From assembly GCA_017961235.1 (NCBI GenBank), contig JAGCXQ010000005.1, positions 1 to 64,000 on the forward strand: 64,000 bases of DNA. The letters run 5' to 3'. Numbering within the stretch: the stretch's first letter is position 1; each line of letters opens with the position of its first letter. The stretch is from Clostridiales bacterium. Its GTDB lineage: Bacteria; Bacillota; Clostridia; Saccharofermentanales; Saccharofermentanaceae. Positions 28,543 through 37,548 of the stretch are shown here, piece by piece. The notes under the pieces are model-generated. The model had not been told where the DNA came from. It worked only from the letters and a program-made list of their open reading frames with translations, and ran no database searches. The position numbers were made by a program, and so were the translations under genes.

Positions 28543-28974
28543 ATGTCACAGATTGATCCGATCATCGAGGGAAGAGATCTCGAATGGGCGAGAAAGACCT
28601 TTGCCAATGACCGTTTCGCGACCGAGGCGGCCGGTGTCATTATCGAAGAAGCAGGCGATAAGGTCTGCCGGTGCAGCATGAAGATCACGCCGGTCCACAG
28701 AAATGCGGCAGGCGGAGTGATGGGAGGTGCCATCTTTACTCTTGCAGATCTGACGTTTGCGGTAGCTGCGAATTTCGGCGGACGAATGACCGTATCCATC
28801 TCCAGCAATATCTCATTTATCGGTCCTTGCAAAGGCGAGATGCTGCTTAGTTCAGCAACCTGCGTAAAGTCGGGTAGAAGCACCTGTTTCTATGAGGTGG
28901 ATATTGTCGATGATCTTGGAAATAAAGTCGCGGTAGTGACGTTTACAGGCTTTGTAAAAGATCAGAAGTTCTGA
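28543..28974 (+). CDS. PaaI-like hotdog-fold thioesterase
   Basis: 143 residues. The hotdog pattern RNAAGGVMGGAIFTLADLTFAVAAN with the catalytic Asp in LADLTF is that of acyl-CoA thioesterases such as PaaI. Then SSNISFIGPCKGEM and a final strand VVTFTGF. The start has GAGAGGAGAAAGAG upstream. It lies 36 nt after azlD, maybe in the same transcript. Substrate unknown. Confidence 0.85.
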   Translation: MSQIDPIIEGRDLEWARKTFANDRFATEAAGVIIEEAGDKVCRCSMKITPVHRNAAGGVMGGAIFTLADLTFAVAANFGGRMTVSISSNISFIGPCKGEMLLSSATCVKSGRSTCFYEVDIVDDLGNKVAVVTFTGFVKDQKF

Positions 28975-29045
28975 TCTGAAACGCCTGAAAAACGGCGCTT
29001 TCTCATAGCTTGTAAAAAAACTTCTTCTTATTTTCAGAATTGTTG

Positions 29046-29074
29046 TTGACAAGCAACCGAGGTTTCGGTATACT
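29046..29074 (+). promoter_or_regulatory. Promoter of the tRNA operon
   Basis: TTGACA (29046-29051), 17-bp spacer, TATACT (29069-29074): a near-perfect promoter about 40 nt before the first tRNA. Confidence 0.9.
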
Positions 29075-29114
29075 CTTTCTTGCGCTTGAAAAAGCGCTCC
29101 GGAAACGGATAGAT

Positions 29115-29190
29115 GGAAGATTAGCTCAGCTGGGAGAGCACCTGCCTTACAAGCAGGGGGTCACAGGTTCGAGCCCTGTATCTTCCACCA
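29115..29190 (+). tRNA. tRNA-Val (TAC)
   Basis: 76 nt with encoded CCA. Acceptor GGAAGAT/ATCTTCC, D-loop AGCTGGGA, anticodon loop CTTACAA, T-loop TTCGAGC. Confidence 0.97.
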
Positions 29191-29194
29191 ATAT

Positions 29195-29272
29195 GGCGCA
29201 GTAGTTCAGCTTGGTTAGAATGCCAGCCTGTCACGCTGGAGGTCGAGGGTTCGAGCCCCTTCTGCGTCGCCA
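29195..29272 (+). tRNA. tRNA-Asp (GTC)
   Basis: 78 nt with encoded CCA. Acceptor GGCGCAG/CTGCGTC, anticodon loop CTGTCAC, T-loop TTCGAGC. It lies 4 nt after tRNA-Val in the same transcript. Confidence 0.97.
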
Positions 29273-29276
29273 AGAT

Positions 29277-29299
29277 GATCGGTCCATATCGGACCGATT
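29277..29299 (+). other. Hairpin between tRNA-Asp and tRNA-Phe
   Basis: GATCGGTCC (29277-29285), loop ATATC, GGACCGATT (29291-29299). Without a T-run, so more likely a processing or stability element than a terminator. Confidence 0.5.
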
Positions 29300-29306
29300 A
29301 TCATTT

Positions 29307-29382
29307 GCCCAGATAGCTCAGTCGGTAGAGCAGGGGACTGAAAATCCCCGTGTCGTTGGTTCGATTCCGACTCTGGGCACCA
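29307..29382 (+). tRNA. tRNA-Phe (GAA)
   Basis: 76 nt with encoded CCA. Acceptor GCCCAGA/TCTGGGC, anticodon loop CTGAAAA, T-loop TTCGATT. Last of the three-tRNA transcript. Confidence 0.97.
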
Positions 29383-29418
29383 AAAGAGATCGTCACTTAG
29401 ACGGTCTCTTTTCTTTTT
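29383..29418 (+). terminator. Terminator of the tRNA operon
   Basis: AAAGAGATCGTC (29383-29394), loop ACTTA, GACGGTCTCTTT (29400-29411), one T/G mismatch position, then TCTTTTTG. Confidence 0.85.
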
Positions 29419-29538
29419 GTTCTTATTTTGCTTTTTCCCACGGAATAGAAATAAAAATCTGATGAAAACTGACTTTCATATATTTTTTTAATATGTTATA
29501 TTTTGATACGCACATATAAATGTGCAGGAGGTAGGAAA

Positions 29539-32280
29539 ATGAATCACCCGTTTTCGAAAGAAACCGAAAGTGTAATCAAAGAGCTTCAGACCGACATAAA
29601 AGCCGGTCTTACTAAAACTGAAGCCGACAAGCGACTTGCCCAGTATGGTCCCAACTCATTAGGAGAAGAAAAGAAAGTCCCGCTGTGGAAGAGATTCTTA
29701 GGACAGTTTGCCGATGCGATGGTACTGATCCTGATCGGTGCCGCAGTTCTTTCGGCGATCATGGCGATCAAAGAGGGTGGCTTTTCCGGCTGGATCGATG
29801 TAATCGTTATCCTTGCAATCGTTATTATCAACGCGATCCTGGGCGTTTACCAGGAAGGTAAAGCGGATGAGGCGATCGCTGCTCTTAAGAAGATGAGCTC
29901 GCCGCAGGCAAAGGTCATCCGTGATAATATGCAGCAGATGATCGACTCTGACAAACTGGTTCCCGGTGATGTCGTTGTCCTCGATGCCGGTGACCTGGTC
30001 GCCGCAGATATCCGACTGACAGAGGCAAGCTCCATGAAAGTGGAAGAGGCTTCCCTGACCGGTGAATCTGTTCCTGTTGATAAAGATGCTACAGTCGTTC
30101 TTGAAGAAGACTGCGGTATCGGTGATCGAAAGAATATGCTGTATATGGGCACGGCAGTTACATACGGACGTGGACGCGGTATCGTTGTAGAGACAGGTGC
30201 GACTACGGAACTCGGAAAGATCGCCAGCCGTCTTTCTTCGATCGATAATGAGGAAACTCCTCTTCAGAAGAACCTGACGAAGCTCGGAAAGATCCTCGGT
30301 ATCGTCTGTGTAGCGATCTGTCTTATCGTATTTGCAGTTGATGTTTTCGCACAGGGCGAACCCTGGGAAGATGCACTTATGACAGCAGTCAGCCTCGCTG
30401 TCGCTGCGATTCCGGAAGGCCTTGCTGCCGTTGTTACTATCGTTCTTGCCCTCGGCATGACGAAGATGGCCAGCAAGAACGCGATCGTACGCCGCCTGCT
30501 CGCTGTTGAGACGCTGGGCTGCGTAGATGTTATCTGTACAGATAAGACCGGTACACTGACACAGAACGAAATGACAGTCCGTAAGATCTTCGATGGTGAG
30601 AAATCTTTCGATGTTACCGGTATCGGATATGCACCGGAAGGCCAGATCCAGGACGAGAATGAAAACAAGATCACTCCGGACGAAAAGCTTTTACGGCTTC
30701 TTCAGTCCTGTGTGCTCTGTAGTGATGCGGTTACTCCGAAGGGAGAAGACGGCAGATATTCCTGTATCGGTGACCCGACGGAAGCTGCCCTTGTTGCACT
30801 GGGCGCGAAGTCCGGTCTTCCTAAAGAAGAAACAAATAAACTCTACCCGCGTATCGCGGAACTTCCTTTTGACTCGGATAGAAAGATGATGACGACATAT
30901 CATCCGAATATCATCCCGGGTGCGATCGTATCCTTTACCAAGGGTGCTCCGGATATCGTTCTTGACCGCTGTGTCGAGTACTTCGACGGAGAGAAGAACG
31001 TACCGATGACAGATGAGATCAGAAACCGTATCTCGGAGACAAACCATGGTTATGCGACAAAAGCACTTCGTGTGCTGGCGTTTGCGTACCGTTCTTTTGA
31101 AGGAAAGTCGGAGATAGAGGCAGATTTCGCTCATGAAGCGGATATGTGCTTCATCGGCCTTGTCGGTATGATCGATCCGGCGAGAACCGAAGTTAAAGAC
31201 GCTATGGCGATCTGCCGTGAAGCTGGTATCCGTGCCGTAATGATCACCGGTGACTATAAAGATACTGCTGTTGCGATCGCAAATGACCTCGGCATGATGG
31301 ATGAGAACTCAGGAAGCCTGTCCGGTGCAGAGCTTGATAAAGTCTCGGATGAAGACTTCCAGACAGTCTGCGAGACCACGAACGTATATGCCCGTGTTTC
31401 TCCGGATCACAAAGTCCGTATCGTTACCGCACTGAAGAAGAATGACCACATCGCATCCATGACCGGTGACGGTGTAAATGACGCGATGGCACTGAAGTCT
31501 GCGGATATCGGTGTTGCGATGGGTATCACCGGAACGGATGTCGCGAAGAATTCTTCTGACATGATCCTTACCGATGATAACTTCGCTACGATCGTTTCGG
31601 CGGTCGAAGAAGGACGTGTTATCTATAGTAATATCAGAAAATTCGTCGGATTCCTGCTCTCCTGTAATGTGGGTGAGATCCTGATCATCTTCCTGATCTC
31701 GCTGATTCCGACATCCATGATCACGGGTATCGGAACACCACTTACCGCGATCCAGCTCCTGTGGCTGAATCTGGTTACAGACAGTTTCCCGGCACTGGCT
31801 CTCGGAAGAGAGAAGGGTGAACCGGACATCATGAAGCAGCCGCCGAGAAGAAAATCGGAGTCGATCATCAATAAGAGCATGAAGATCAATATCCTTGTAC
31901 AGAGCCTGGCGATCTTTGCCGCTGTATTCACTTCCTTCGTACTTGGCCTGACCGTCTTCTTCAAGGATGAGATCGCACCGATCGAAGGTGCCAGAACGAT
32001 GGCATTTGCCACATTGATCCTGGCAGAGCTCTTCCGTGCATATGGTGCCCGGTCCGAGAGGATCTCGGTATTCAAGCTCGGTGTGTTCAGCAATAAATTC
32101 ATGAACATCTCCGTGGCCGGTTCCATCGCACTGCTCCTGGCTGTTATCTATATCCCGGGTGTAAACGGTATCTTCGATAACATCGCACTTGCTCCGATGC
32201 TCTGGATCCCGATCGTGCTCCTGGCGCTTATCCCGTTTACGGCAAGCGAGATCCATAAGATGATAAAGAATAGAAAATAA
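29539..32280 (+). CDS. P-type ATPase, calcium-transporting (P2A) type
   Basis: 913 residues from the ATG at 29539 with GGAGGTAGG upstream; an upstream in-frame ATG has no site. N-terminal cation ATPase domain, TGES in the actuator (LTGESVPV), phosphorylated Asp335 in CTDKTGTLTQ, the PEGL ion-site helix 4 (AIPEGLAAVVT) and hinge TGDGVNDAMALK. Ten membrane segments. The PEGL with preceding Ala-Ile and helix 6 NLVTDSFPALALG fit Ca2+ (or Mn2+) transport rather than Na+/K+. Single gene after the tRNAs. Confidence 0.93.
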   Translation: MNHPFSKETESVIKELQTDIKAGLTKTEADKRLAQYGPNSLGEEKKVPLWKRFLGQFADAMVLILIGAAVLSAIMAIKEGGFSGWIDVIVILAIVIINAILGVYQEGKADEAIAALKKMSSPQAKVIRDNMQQMIDSDKLVPGDVVVLDAGDLVAADIRLTEASSMKVEEASLTGESVPVDKDATVVLEEDCGIGDRKNMLYMGTAVTYGRGRGIVVETGATTELGKIASRLSSIDNEETPLQKNLTKLGKILGIVCVAICLIVFAVDVFAQGEPWEDALMTAVSLAVAAIPEGLAAVVTIVLALGMTKMASKNAIVRRLLAVETLGCVDVICTDKTGTLTQNEMTVRKIFDGEKSFDVTGIGYAPEGQIQDENENKITPDEKLLRLLQSCVLCSDAVTPKGEDGRYSCIGDPTEAALVALGAKSGLPKEETNKLYPRIAELPFDSDRKMMTTYHPNIIPGAIVSFTKGAPDIVLDRCVEYFDGEKNVPMTDEIRNRISETNHGYATKALRVLAFAYRSFEGKSEIEADFAHEADMCFIGLVGMIDPARTEVKDAMAICREAGIRAVMITGDYKDTAVAIANDLGMMDENSGSLSGAELDKVSDEDFQTVCETTNVYARVSPDHKVRIVTALKKNDHIASMTGDGVNDAMALKSADIGVAMGITGTDVAKNSSDMILTDDNFATIVSAVEEGRVIYSNIRKFVGFLLSCNVGEILIIFLISLIPTSMITGIGTPLTAIQLLWLNLVTDSFPALALGREKGEPDIMKQPPRRKSESIINKSMKINILVQSLAIFAAVFTSFVLGLTVFFKDEIAPIEGARTMAFATLILAELFRAYGARSERISVFKLGVFSNKFMNISVAGSIALLLAVIYIPGVNGIFDNIALAPMLWIPIVLLALIPFTASEIHKMIKNRK

Positions 32281-32355
32281 CTGTTGCACATGGAAAAGTC
32301 TTGTGTTACTATTTAACGGTTATTAGAATTGAGAACAGTCTCGGAGGCTGATATA

Positions 32356-32607
32356 ATGAATACATTAGCAGTAGTACTTACATGTGTTGATATCGTTGTT
32401 TGCATCGCACTGATCATCCTGGTTATGTCCCAGGAAGGAAACGATCAGGGTATGGGTATCGTCGGTGGTTCCGGTAATAACTCCTTCTACGAGAAGTCGA
32501 AGGGCAGAACTCTGGATGAGAAACTCAAGAAGATCACGCTGTTTACAGCGGTTCTCTTTGCGATCCTTACCGTAGTGCTTTTCCTGGTGCTGGCAAGAGG
32601 ACTTTAA
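32356..32607 (+). CDS. secG: Protein translocase subunit SecG
   Basis: 83 residues from the ATG at 32356 with CGGAGG upstream. Two hydrophobic helices (about 4-24 and 60-80) flank the family loop with QEGNDQGMGIVGGSGNNSFY. Accessory subunit of the SecYEG channel. Placed upstream of rnr as in many Firmicutes, but separated by a terminator hairpin. Confidence 0.95.
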   Translation: MNTLAVVLTCVDIVVCIALIILVMSQEGNDQGMGIVGGSGNNSFYEKSKGRTLDEKLKKITLFTAVLFAILTVVLFLVLARGL

Positions 32608-32634
32608 TAACACATTAACATCAAAAACCAAGTG

Positions 32635-32670
32635 AGCTGCTGACCGGATCCGGTAAGCAGCTTATTTTTT
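32635..32670 (+). terminator. Terminator between secG and rnr
   Basis: AGCTGCT (32635-32641) with AGCAGCT (32656-32662), enclosing ACC...GGT, followed by TATTTTTTC. It lies between secG and the RNase R ribosome site and may attenuate rather than fully block readthrough. Confidence 0.75.
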
Positions 32671-32687
32671 CGGTATAAGGAGAAACG

Positions 32688-34538
32688 ATGGGAAGACGTA
32701 ATCGCAGACATATTAAGATCCGTCCGAGCGGTAAACCGGAAAGATCGAAAATGAAGATACCGGCAGCCCGTGAGATCACCATCTCGCAGCTTCCGCCGAA
32801 AGGTCCGCAGGCACTTGAGAATCAGTGTGTCGGACTTCTAAAAGAAACCAGGGACGGTGGTGTGGTCGTTCCGGATCCGGGATATCCTGCAGCCTCTTAT
32901 GGCCATATTATTATCCGCAGAAACCAGATGAACGGTGCACCGTTCGGTATGAAGGTCGTCTGTGAGATACTGAATCCTTCTGCCAAAAGAGCGGAATACG
33001 AAGGACGTATCGTCGAGGTGCTCGGTGATCCCGGAAATAATGATGTGGAGATGCTTGCTATCCTGCGTCAGTATGGTCTTTCTCCGGTATTCCCCGCGGC
33101 AGTTATGGATGAGGCATCGCGCCTGCCGCTTTCTCCTACGGAGAAGGATATCGAGGAAGCACTGCTTCATGGACGCAAAGATCTTCGCCATCTGACGACG
33201 ATTACGATCGATGGTGAAGAAGCGAAGGATCTTGATGATGCTATTTCCATCCAGAAGCTGGATAAGGGCTGTTATCGTCTCTGGGTGCATATTGCAGATG
33301 TTTCTGAGTATGTGACGGATGGTTCCTGCCTGGATATCGAGGCGCAGACCCGTGGTACATCGGTGTATCTTGTCGATCGCGTTATTCCGATGCTGCCGCC
33401 ACGCTTGTCTAACGGCCTTTGCAGCCTGAATCCGCATGTTCCGAGATTTACCCTGACTTGTGAGATGAAGATCGATCCGCAGGGAGAGATTATTGACAGT
33501 GATATTTATGAGAGCATGATCGAGAGTGATGCCAGAACATCCTATAACGAGATCAACGGGATCCTTTTCGAAGATAAGGTCATCGAAGACTATAAATCGC
33601 TGGTTCCGATGTTCCAACAGCTTTTGGAACTCCGTAATGTTCTGAAGGAGAAGAGACAGAAACGCGGAAATATCGATTTTGTCTTCCCGGAGACGCACGT
33701 GGAACTGGATGATGAGGGAAAACCGATCGATGTATATCCGTATCCGATCAATACGATCCACAGTGTGATCGAAGAATTCATGATCGCTGCCAACGAAGCT
33801 GTCGCAGAGCGATTTAATAAGATGGAAAGCCCGTTCGTCTATCGTATCCATGAGGAACCGGATGAACTGAAGATCAATGAATTTATGCATGTGGCGCGGC
33901 TTTTCGGCGAAAACAGAAGACTGGTCGGGAAAGCGACACCGCTGTTCTTCAGTGAGATGCTGGAGGACATTAAGGATAAAGAGTATGCGCCGGCCCTGAA
34001 CCAGCTGCTCCTGCGGAGCATGGCCAAGGCGAAGTATTCGGAGAAGAATGTCGGTCACTTCGGTCTGGCATCGAAGTATTACTGCCATTTCACGTCTCCG
34101 ATCCGAAGATATCCGGATCTTTATATCCACAGGATCATCAAGAGCTGGCTCCATCAGAAGCATCAGAAACAGTATTTCCAGGGGAAGGTGGCCGATGTGG
34201 CATATCACAGCTCGGAAATGGAGAAAAACAGTGTGGATGCGGAGAGAGCATCCGTTGACCTGAAGTGTGCCGAGTATATGATGGCCCATGTCGGGGAAGA
34301 ATTCCCGGGAACAGTCTCGGGGGCCTGTCCGGGAGGTATTTTTGTAAAACTTGAGAATACGATCGAAGGTATGGTGCCGTTTTCGTCCTTGAACGAGTAT
34401 TTCGAGTTTGATGAACGAAAGCTCGAAGCGAAAGGCTCGCGGGGAACCGTGTACCGCATCGGAAAGAAGGTCAGAGTCAAGGTCGCAGCGGCCGATCCGC
34501 TGACCCATCATATCGATTTTGTGTTCTGCGAAGAGTAA
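32688..34538 (+). CDS. rnr: Ribonuclease R, short form
   Basis: 616 residues against the 700-800 usual for RNase R. A Lys/Arg-rich N-terminus (MGRRNRRHIKIRPSGKPERSK) replaces the winged-helix domain normally found there. Cold-shock domains about 45-165, RNB catalytic domain about 168-490 with IDGEEAKDLDDAIS (Asp175, Asp181, Asp183, Asp184), TSPIRRYPDLYIHR, and an S1 domain about 535-615. 3'-to-5' exonuclease for structured RNA. smpB does not follow, unlike in many Firmicutes. Confidence 0.93.
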   Translation: MGRRNRRHIKIRPSGKPERSKMKIPAAREITISQLPPKGPQALENQCVGLLKETRDGGVVVPDPGYPAASYGHIIIRRNQMNGAPFGMKVVCEILNPSAKRAEYEGRIVEVLGDPGNNDVEMLAILRQYGLSPVFPAAVMDEASRLPLSPTEKDIEEALLHGRKDLRHLTTITIDGEEAKDLDDAISIQKLDKGCYRLWVHIADVSEYVTDGSCLDIEAQTRGTSVYLVDRVIPMLPPRLSNGLCSLNPHVPRFTLTCEMKIDPQGEIIDSDIYESMIESDARTSYNEINGILFEDKVIEDYKSLVPMFQQLLELRNVLKEKRQKRGNIDFVFPETHVELDDEGKPIDVYPYPINTIHSVIEEFMIAANEAVAERFNKMESPFVYRIHEEPDELKINEFMHVARLFGENRRLVGKATPLFFSEMLEDIKDKEYAPALNQLLLRSMAKAKYSEKNVGHFGLASKYYCHFTSPIRRYPDLYIHRIIKSWLHQKHQKQYFQGKVADVAYHSSEMEKNSVDAERASVDLKCAEYMMAHVGEEFPGTVSGACPGGIFVKLENTIEGMVPFSSLNEYFEFDERKLEAKGSRGTVYRIGKKVRVKVAAADPLTHHIDFVFCEE

Positions 34539-34542
34539 TAGA

Positions 34543-34570
34543 AAAAAGACCTCGAAATGAGGTCTTTTTG
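34543..34570. terminator. Bidirectional terminator between rnr and the HPr-like gene
   Basis: AAAAAGACCTC (34543-34553), loop GAAAT, GAGGTCTTTTT (34559-34569): 11-bp perfect stem with T-runs on both strands, shared by two convergent genes. Confidence 0.92.
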
Positions 34571-34596
34571 ATAGAAAACGATTTAATTGTGTCGAA

Positions 34597-34830
34597 TCAC
34601 TCTTCTACGCGGAACGGAGCAAGTGCTTCTACGAGGTCATCACAGGAATTGCTGTGGATCTCAAGATTAATGGCGCTCTGAAGCTCGAGACTGAAGATTC
34701 CCATGATGGACTTCGCATCTACTACATAACGACCGGAGGAAAGATCGACATCGTAAGGATAGGAATTGACGATCTGAACAAAATCCTTGACATCGGAGAT
34801 GGATTGAAAACGAATTGGAAAACGAACCAT
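34597..34830 (-). CDS. HPr-like protein without the phosphoryl-carrier histidine
   Basis: 77 residues. The end of the fold matches HPr (VVDAKSIMGIFSLEL with Ser41 aligned to regulatory Ser46, then a C-terminal ...DDLVEALAPF), but the active-site loop with His15 (GLHARPA in true HPr) is missing: FQSISDVKDF follows the first strand directly, about five residues shorter. It cannot carry phosphate in the PTS by the usual route; the intact serine loop suggests a regulatory role like that of Crh. AGGAGGAAACAGC precedes the ATG. Confidence 0.85.
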   Translation of the reverse strand: MVRFPIRFQSISDVKDFVQIVNSYPYDVDLSSGRYVVDAKSIMGIFSLELQSAINLEIHSNSCDDLVEALAPFRVEE

Positions 34831-34904
34831 GCTGTTTCCTCCTATGGCGAAAATACTATGGAATTAGTTTATCACAGGAGTCCGCTATGTCAATGTGGAA
34901 ATCA

Positions 34905-34932
34905 TTGAAAGAATAGAGATTATGGGTATAAT
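34905..34932 (+). promoter_or_regulatory. Promoter of mtaB
   Basis: TTGAAA (34905-34910), 16-bp spacer, TATAAT (34927-34932); start about 25 nt before the ATG. Confidence 0.7.
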
Positions 34933-34961
34933 AAGTTCATCAATTTGACGAAAGGTTATCT

Positions 34962-36263
34962 ATGGCATATCAGGTATATTTTCAAACTCTGGGCTGTAAG
35001 GTCAACTCCTATGAAACCGCCGCGATCGCGAAACTTCTAGCGGAAGAGGGCTTTGTGGAGACGGAATCCTGCGAAAATGCAGATGTATATGTGATCAATA
35101 CCTGCGCAGTCACGGGAGAAGCGGACAGGAAATCCCGACAGATGATCCGAAGGGCAAAGCGCCTCGCGCCCCATGCGGTCGTTGTTGCTATGGGATGTCA
35201 TACCCAGATGTGTCGAGATGATGAAGGCGCCGATATCGTGGTCGGTACGGATGACCGTCCGGCGCTGATCCCGCTTCTGAAAGAAAGACTGAAGATCCAG
35301 GACGGGGAGAAAAACCGCGATGACCTGGATGCCGGAACACGTTTCTTCGAGTATGGTTCAGTGAATTATCAGGAAAACACGCGAGCTGTCGTGAAGATCG
35401 AGGATGGATGTAACAATTTCTGCACGTACTGCATCATCCCGTACTCCAGGGGAAGAGTGCGAAGTAGAAGCAGGGAGGCGATCCTTTCCGAGATCCGGGA
35501 TATGGCCGGAAAAGGCTATCGCGAATTCGTAATTACGGGTATCCATCTTTGTTCCTTTGAAAAAGAACTCGGACGTGACAGTATGGCGCTGGGAGAACTT
35601 CTTTCGGAGATCTCTGCGATCGATGGGGTCGAGAGGATCCGTCTCGGGTCGCTGGAACCATCGTGTATGACGCCTGAACTGATCGAGGTCCTTAAGAAGA
35701 TCCCTCAGATCTGCCCGCATTTCCATCTATCGCTGCAAAGCGGGTCCGATACTGTATTAAAGAGAATGAACAGAAAGTACGATACCGGGGTATTTCGGAG
35801 AGTCGCCGCTGACCTTCGAAGTGCTTTTCCCGATGTAAGCCTGACGACGGACATGATCTGCGGATTTCCGGGAGAAACCGACATTGAGCATCATGAGTCG
35901 TGTGCTTTTGCCAGAGAAATAGGTTTTACACATGTCCACGTATTCCCGTTTTCGCCGCGTGAGGGGACGAAGGCCTGGAATATGGACGGTAAGATCGATG
36001 GAACGGTGAAGGCAGAAAGAACGGCAGAGCTTCGTGGTATCTCCGATGAGATGGAGCGAAAGAGAGCAGAGGAGTTTGTCGGGAAGAATGTGGAAGTTCT
36101 TCTGGAGCGCCAGCTGGATGACGGTACATGGGAGGGCTATTGCCGGGAGTATATACGTGTTATCGTCACGCCGGATCAAGCGCTTCAGGCCGGCATGATC
36201 GTGCGTGTAAATGTAAGCGGAACCAAAGACTTTTCTGTTATTGGCAGTGTATCTCGCGAATAA
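34962..36263 (+). CDS. mtaB: tRNA t6A37 methylthiotransferase MtaB
   Basis: 433 residues. Adds a methylthio group to t6A37 in tRNAs that read ANN codons. N-terminal UPF0004 domain with FQTLGCKVN, NTCAVTGEAD and GCHTQ cysteines for one cluster, radical SAM CxxxCxxC in GCNNFCTYCIIPYSRGRVRS, and a TRAM-like C-terminal domain (VEVLLERQLDDGTWEGY). The YETAAI start after GCKVNSYE is typical of MtaB rather than MiaB or RimO. A promoter sits at 34905-34932. Confidence 0.95.
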   Translation: MAYQVYFQTLGCKVNSYETAAIAKLLAEEGFVETESCENADVYVINTCAVTGEADRKSRQMIRRAKRLAPHAVVVAMGCHTQMCRDDEGADIVVGTDDRPALIPLLKERLKIQDGEKNRDDLDAGTRFFEYGSVNYQENTRAVVKIEDGCNNFCTYCIIPYSRGRVRSRSREAILSEIRDMAGKGYREFVITGIHLCSFEKELGRDSMALGELLSEISAIDGVERIRLGSLEPSCMTPELIEVLKKIPQICPHFHLSLQSGSDTVLKRMNRKYDTGVFRRVAADLRSAFPDVSLTTDMICGFPGETDIEHHESCAFAREIGFTHVHVFPFSPREGTKAWNMDGKIDGTVKAERTAELRGISDEMERKRAEEFVGKNVEVLLERQLDDGTWEGYCREYIRVIVTPDQALQAGMIVRVNVSGTKDFSVIGSVSRE

Positions 36264-36392
36264 AGTGATCAGTTTTTGCGAAAAATACACAAAAAATTTA
36301 TCAAGCGTGACAAATTTATAATGAAAAGTTGATTTCTCATGTGTTAGAATAAGAACAACTTAGTCTTGAAATGATAAGGAGGTGCGTCAACT

Positions 36393-36656
36393 ATGCAGGA
36401 TTCAGGAACAGCCAGATTCTCTTTCAACATGGAAAGATCAGAAGATGCTAAAGTTTTGATGATGCAGGTCTTGGATGCATTGCAGGAGAAGGGCTATAAC
36501 CCGATCAATCAGCTGGTAGGATACTTTATGTCCGGCGACCCGACTTATATTACGAATTATAAGGGCGCACGCGGCATCATCCGCCGTATGGAGCGCGATG
36601 AACTTCTCGAAGTTATCGTGCGCGAGTATTGCGAGCGTCTGGCTGACGAAAACTAA
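36393..36656 (+). CDS. IreB family regulatory phosphoprotein (DUF965)
   Basis: 87 residues; AAGGAGGTG precedes the ATG. The central sequence [25 protein letters not shown] is the conserved core of the family. In Enterococcus the homologue is phosphorylated by the PASTA kinase IreK and limits cephalosporin resistance; the role here is inferred only. It lies 18 nt before ruvX, the usual Firmicutes neighbourhood. Confidence 0.94.
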   Translation: MQDSGTARFSFNMERSEDAKVLMMQVLDALQEKGYNPINQLVGYFMSGDPTYITNYKGARGIIRRMERDELLEVIVREYCERLADEN

Positions 36657-36674
36657 TCAGGAGATATTTGAAGA

Positions 36675-37097
36675 ATGAGTCGGGTAATGGCCATTGATTT
36701 CGGCATGCGAAGGATCGGTGTGGCTGTGTCCGACCCTCTTCGTATTATGGCATCCGGTCTGGAGACGATCAACTGGAACGGCATCGATAGTGAATATGCG
36801 ATAAACCGCCTTGCGGAGATCGTGAAAGAAATGGAGATTTCCGAGATCGTACTGGGGCGGCCGAGCCGCACGGACGGAACGGTCAGCGAGTCTGAGGAAA
36901 AAGCAGTGCTTTTCGGGCAGCTTCTGGAAGAAAAAGTCGGGATTAAACCTGTTTTCCGTGATGAAAGATATACTACGGTGATTGCTTCCCAGTTTCTGAG
37001 GAGTACAGGCGTTTCCGGCAAGAATAAGAAGAAAGTCGTTGATCAGGTTGCCGCGGAGATCATTTTGCAGGAATATCTCGATATTTCCCGAACATAA
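36675..37097 (+). CDS. ruvX: Holliday junction resolvase-like protein RuvX/YqgF
   Basis: 140 residues. RNase H-like fold: MAIDFGMRRIGVAVSDPL (Asp at strand 1), IVLGRPSRTDGT, FRDERYTT, and final Asp in KVVDQVAAEIILQEYL. Proposed roles are pre-16S rRNA 5' end processing and resolution of junctions. AGGAG lies 12 nt before the ATG; co-transcribed with ireB. Confidence 0.93.
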   Translation: MSRVMAIDFGMRRIGVAVSDPLRIMASGLETINWNGIDSEYAINRLAEIVKEMEISEIVLGRPSRTDGTVSESEEKAVLFGQLLEEKVGIKPVFRDERYTTVIASQFLRSTGVSGKNKKKVVDQVAAEIILQEYLDISRT

Positions 37098-37176
37098 GAA
37101 AGATATTCATGTTATAATGTGTAAAAGCCGCTCTCATGTGGCACATTTGTTTTAGAAGAATTCGGAGGACGGTATT

Positions 37177-37548
37177 ATGTTATTTGATTGTGGTCGTAGC
37201 TGTGATAATGGCGATTGTGATAACTGTGAAGAAAACATCGAAGGTATCGAAGAGATCTATGATGATGAAACCATCATTACTATGGTCGATGCCGAGAGTG
37301 GTGAGGAATACCAGTTTGCAATGGTAGATGATTTTGAGTATAAGGATCAGTCTTACTGTGTACTGGTAACTACGGATGAGGAAGAGCCTGAGATGGTCAT
37401 CACCAAGGTCGTAAAGATGGAAGATGGTGAAGAAGGCCTGATGAGTCTCGATGAAGAGGAAGCAGACGAGATCTACGAAGAGTATGACCGTCTTTGCGCG
37501 GAGGCTGAGCTCGACGATGAAGAAGACTTCTCAGACGAAGAAGAATAA
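37177..37548 (+). CDS. DUF1292 protein
   Basis: 123 residues, strongly acidic. A short Cys-rich head (CGRSCDNGDCDNCEEN), then the DUF1292 core (IITMVDAESGEEYQFAMVDDFEYKDQSYCVLV) and an acidic tail (EAELDDEEDFSDEEE). GGAGGACGG precedes the ATG. Family function is unknown, but it is conserved next to ruvX and ireB. The next gene overlaps it by 32 nt. Confidence 0.85.
   Translation: MLFDCGRSCDNGDCDNCEENIEGIEEIYDDETIITMVDAESGEEYQFAMVDDFEYKDQSYCVLVTTDEEEPEMVITKVVKMEDGEEGLMSLDEEEADEIYEEYDRLCAEAELDDEEDFSDEEE

Noticed and set aside
29115..29382. tRNA-linked integration site
   Set aside because: No integrase or repeated tRNA 3' end is visible next to the tRNAs.
32838..34511. 557-residue minus-strand frame
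   Set aside because: Antisense of rnr; the same shadow composition.
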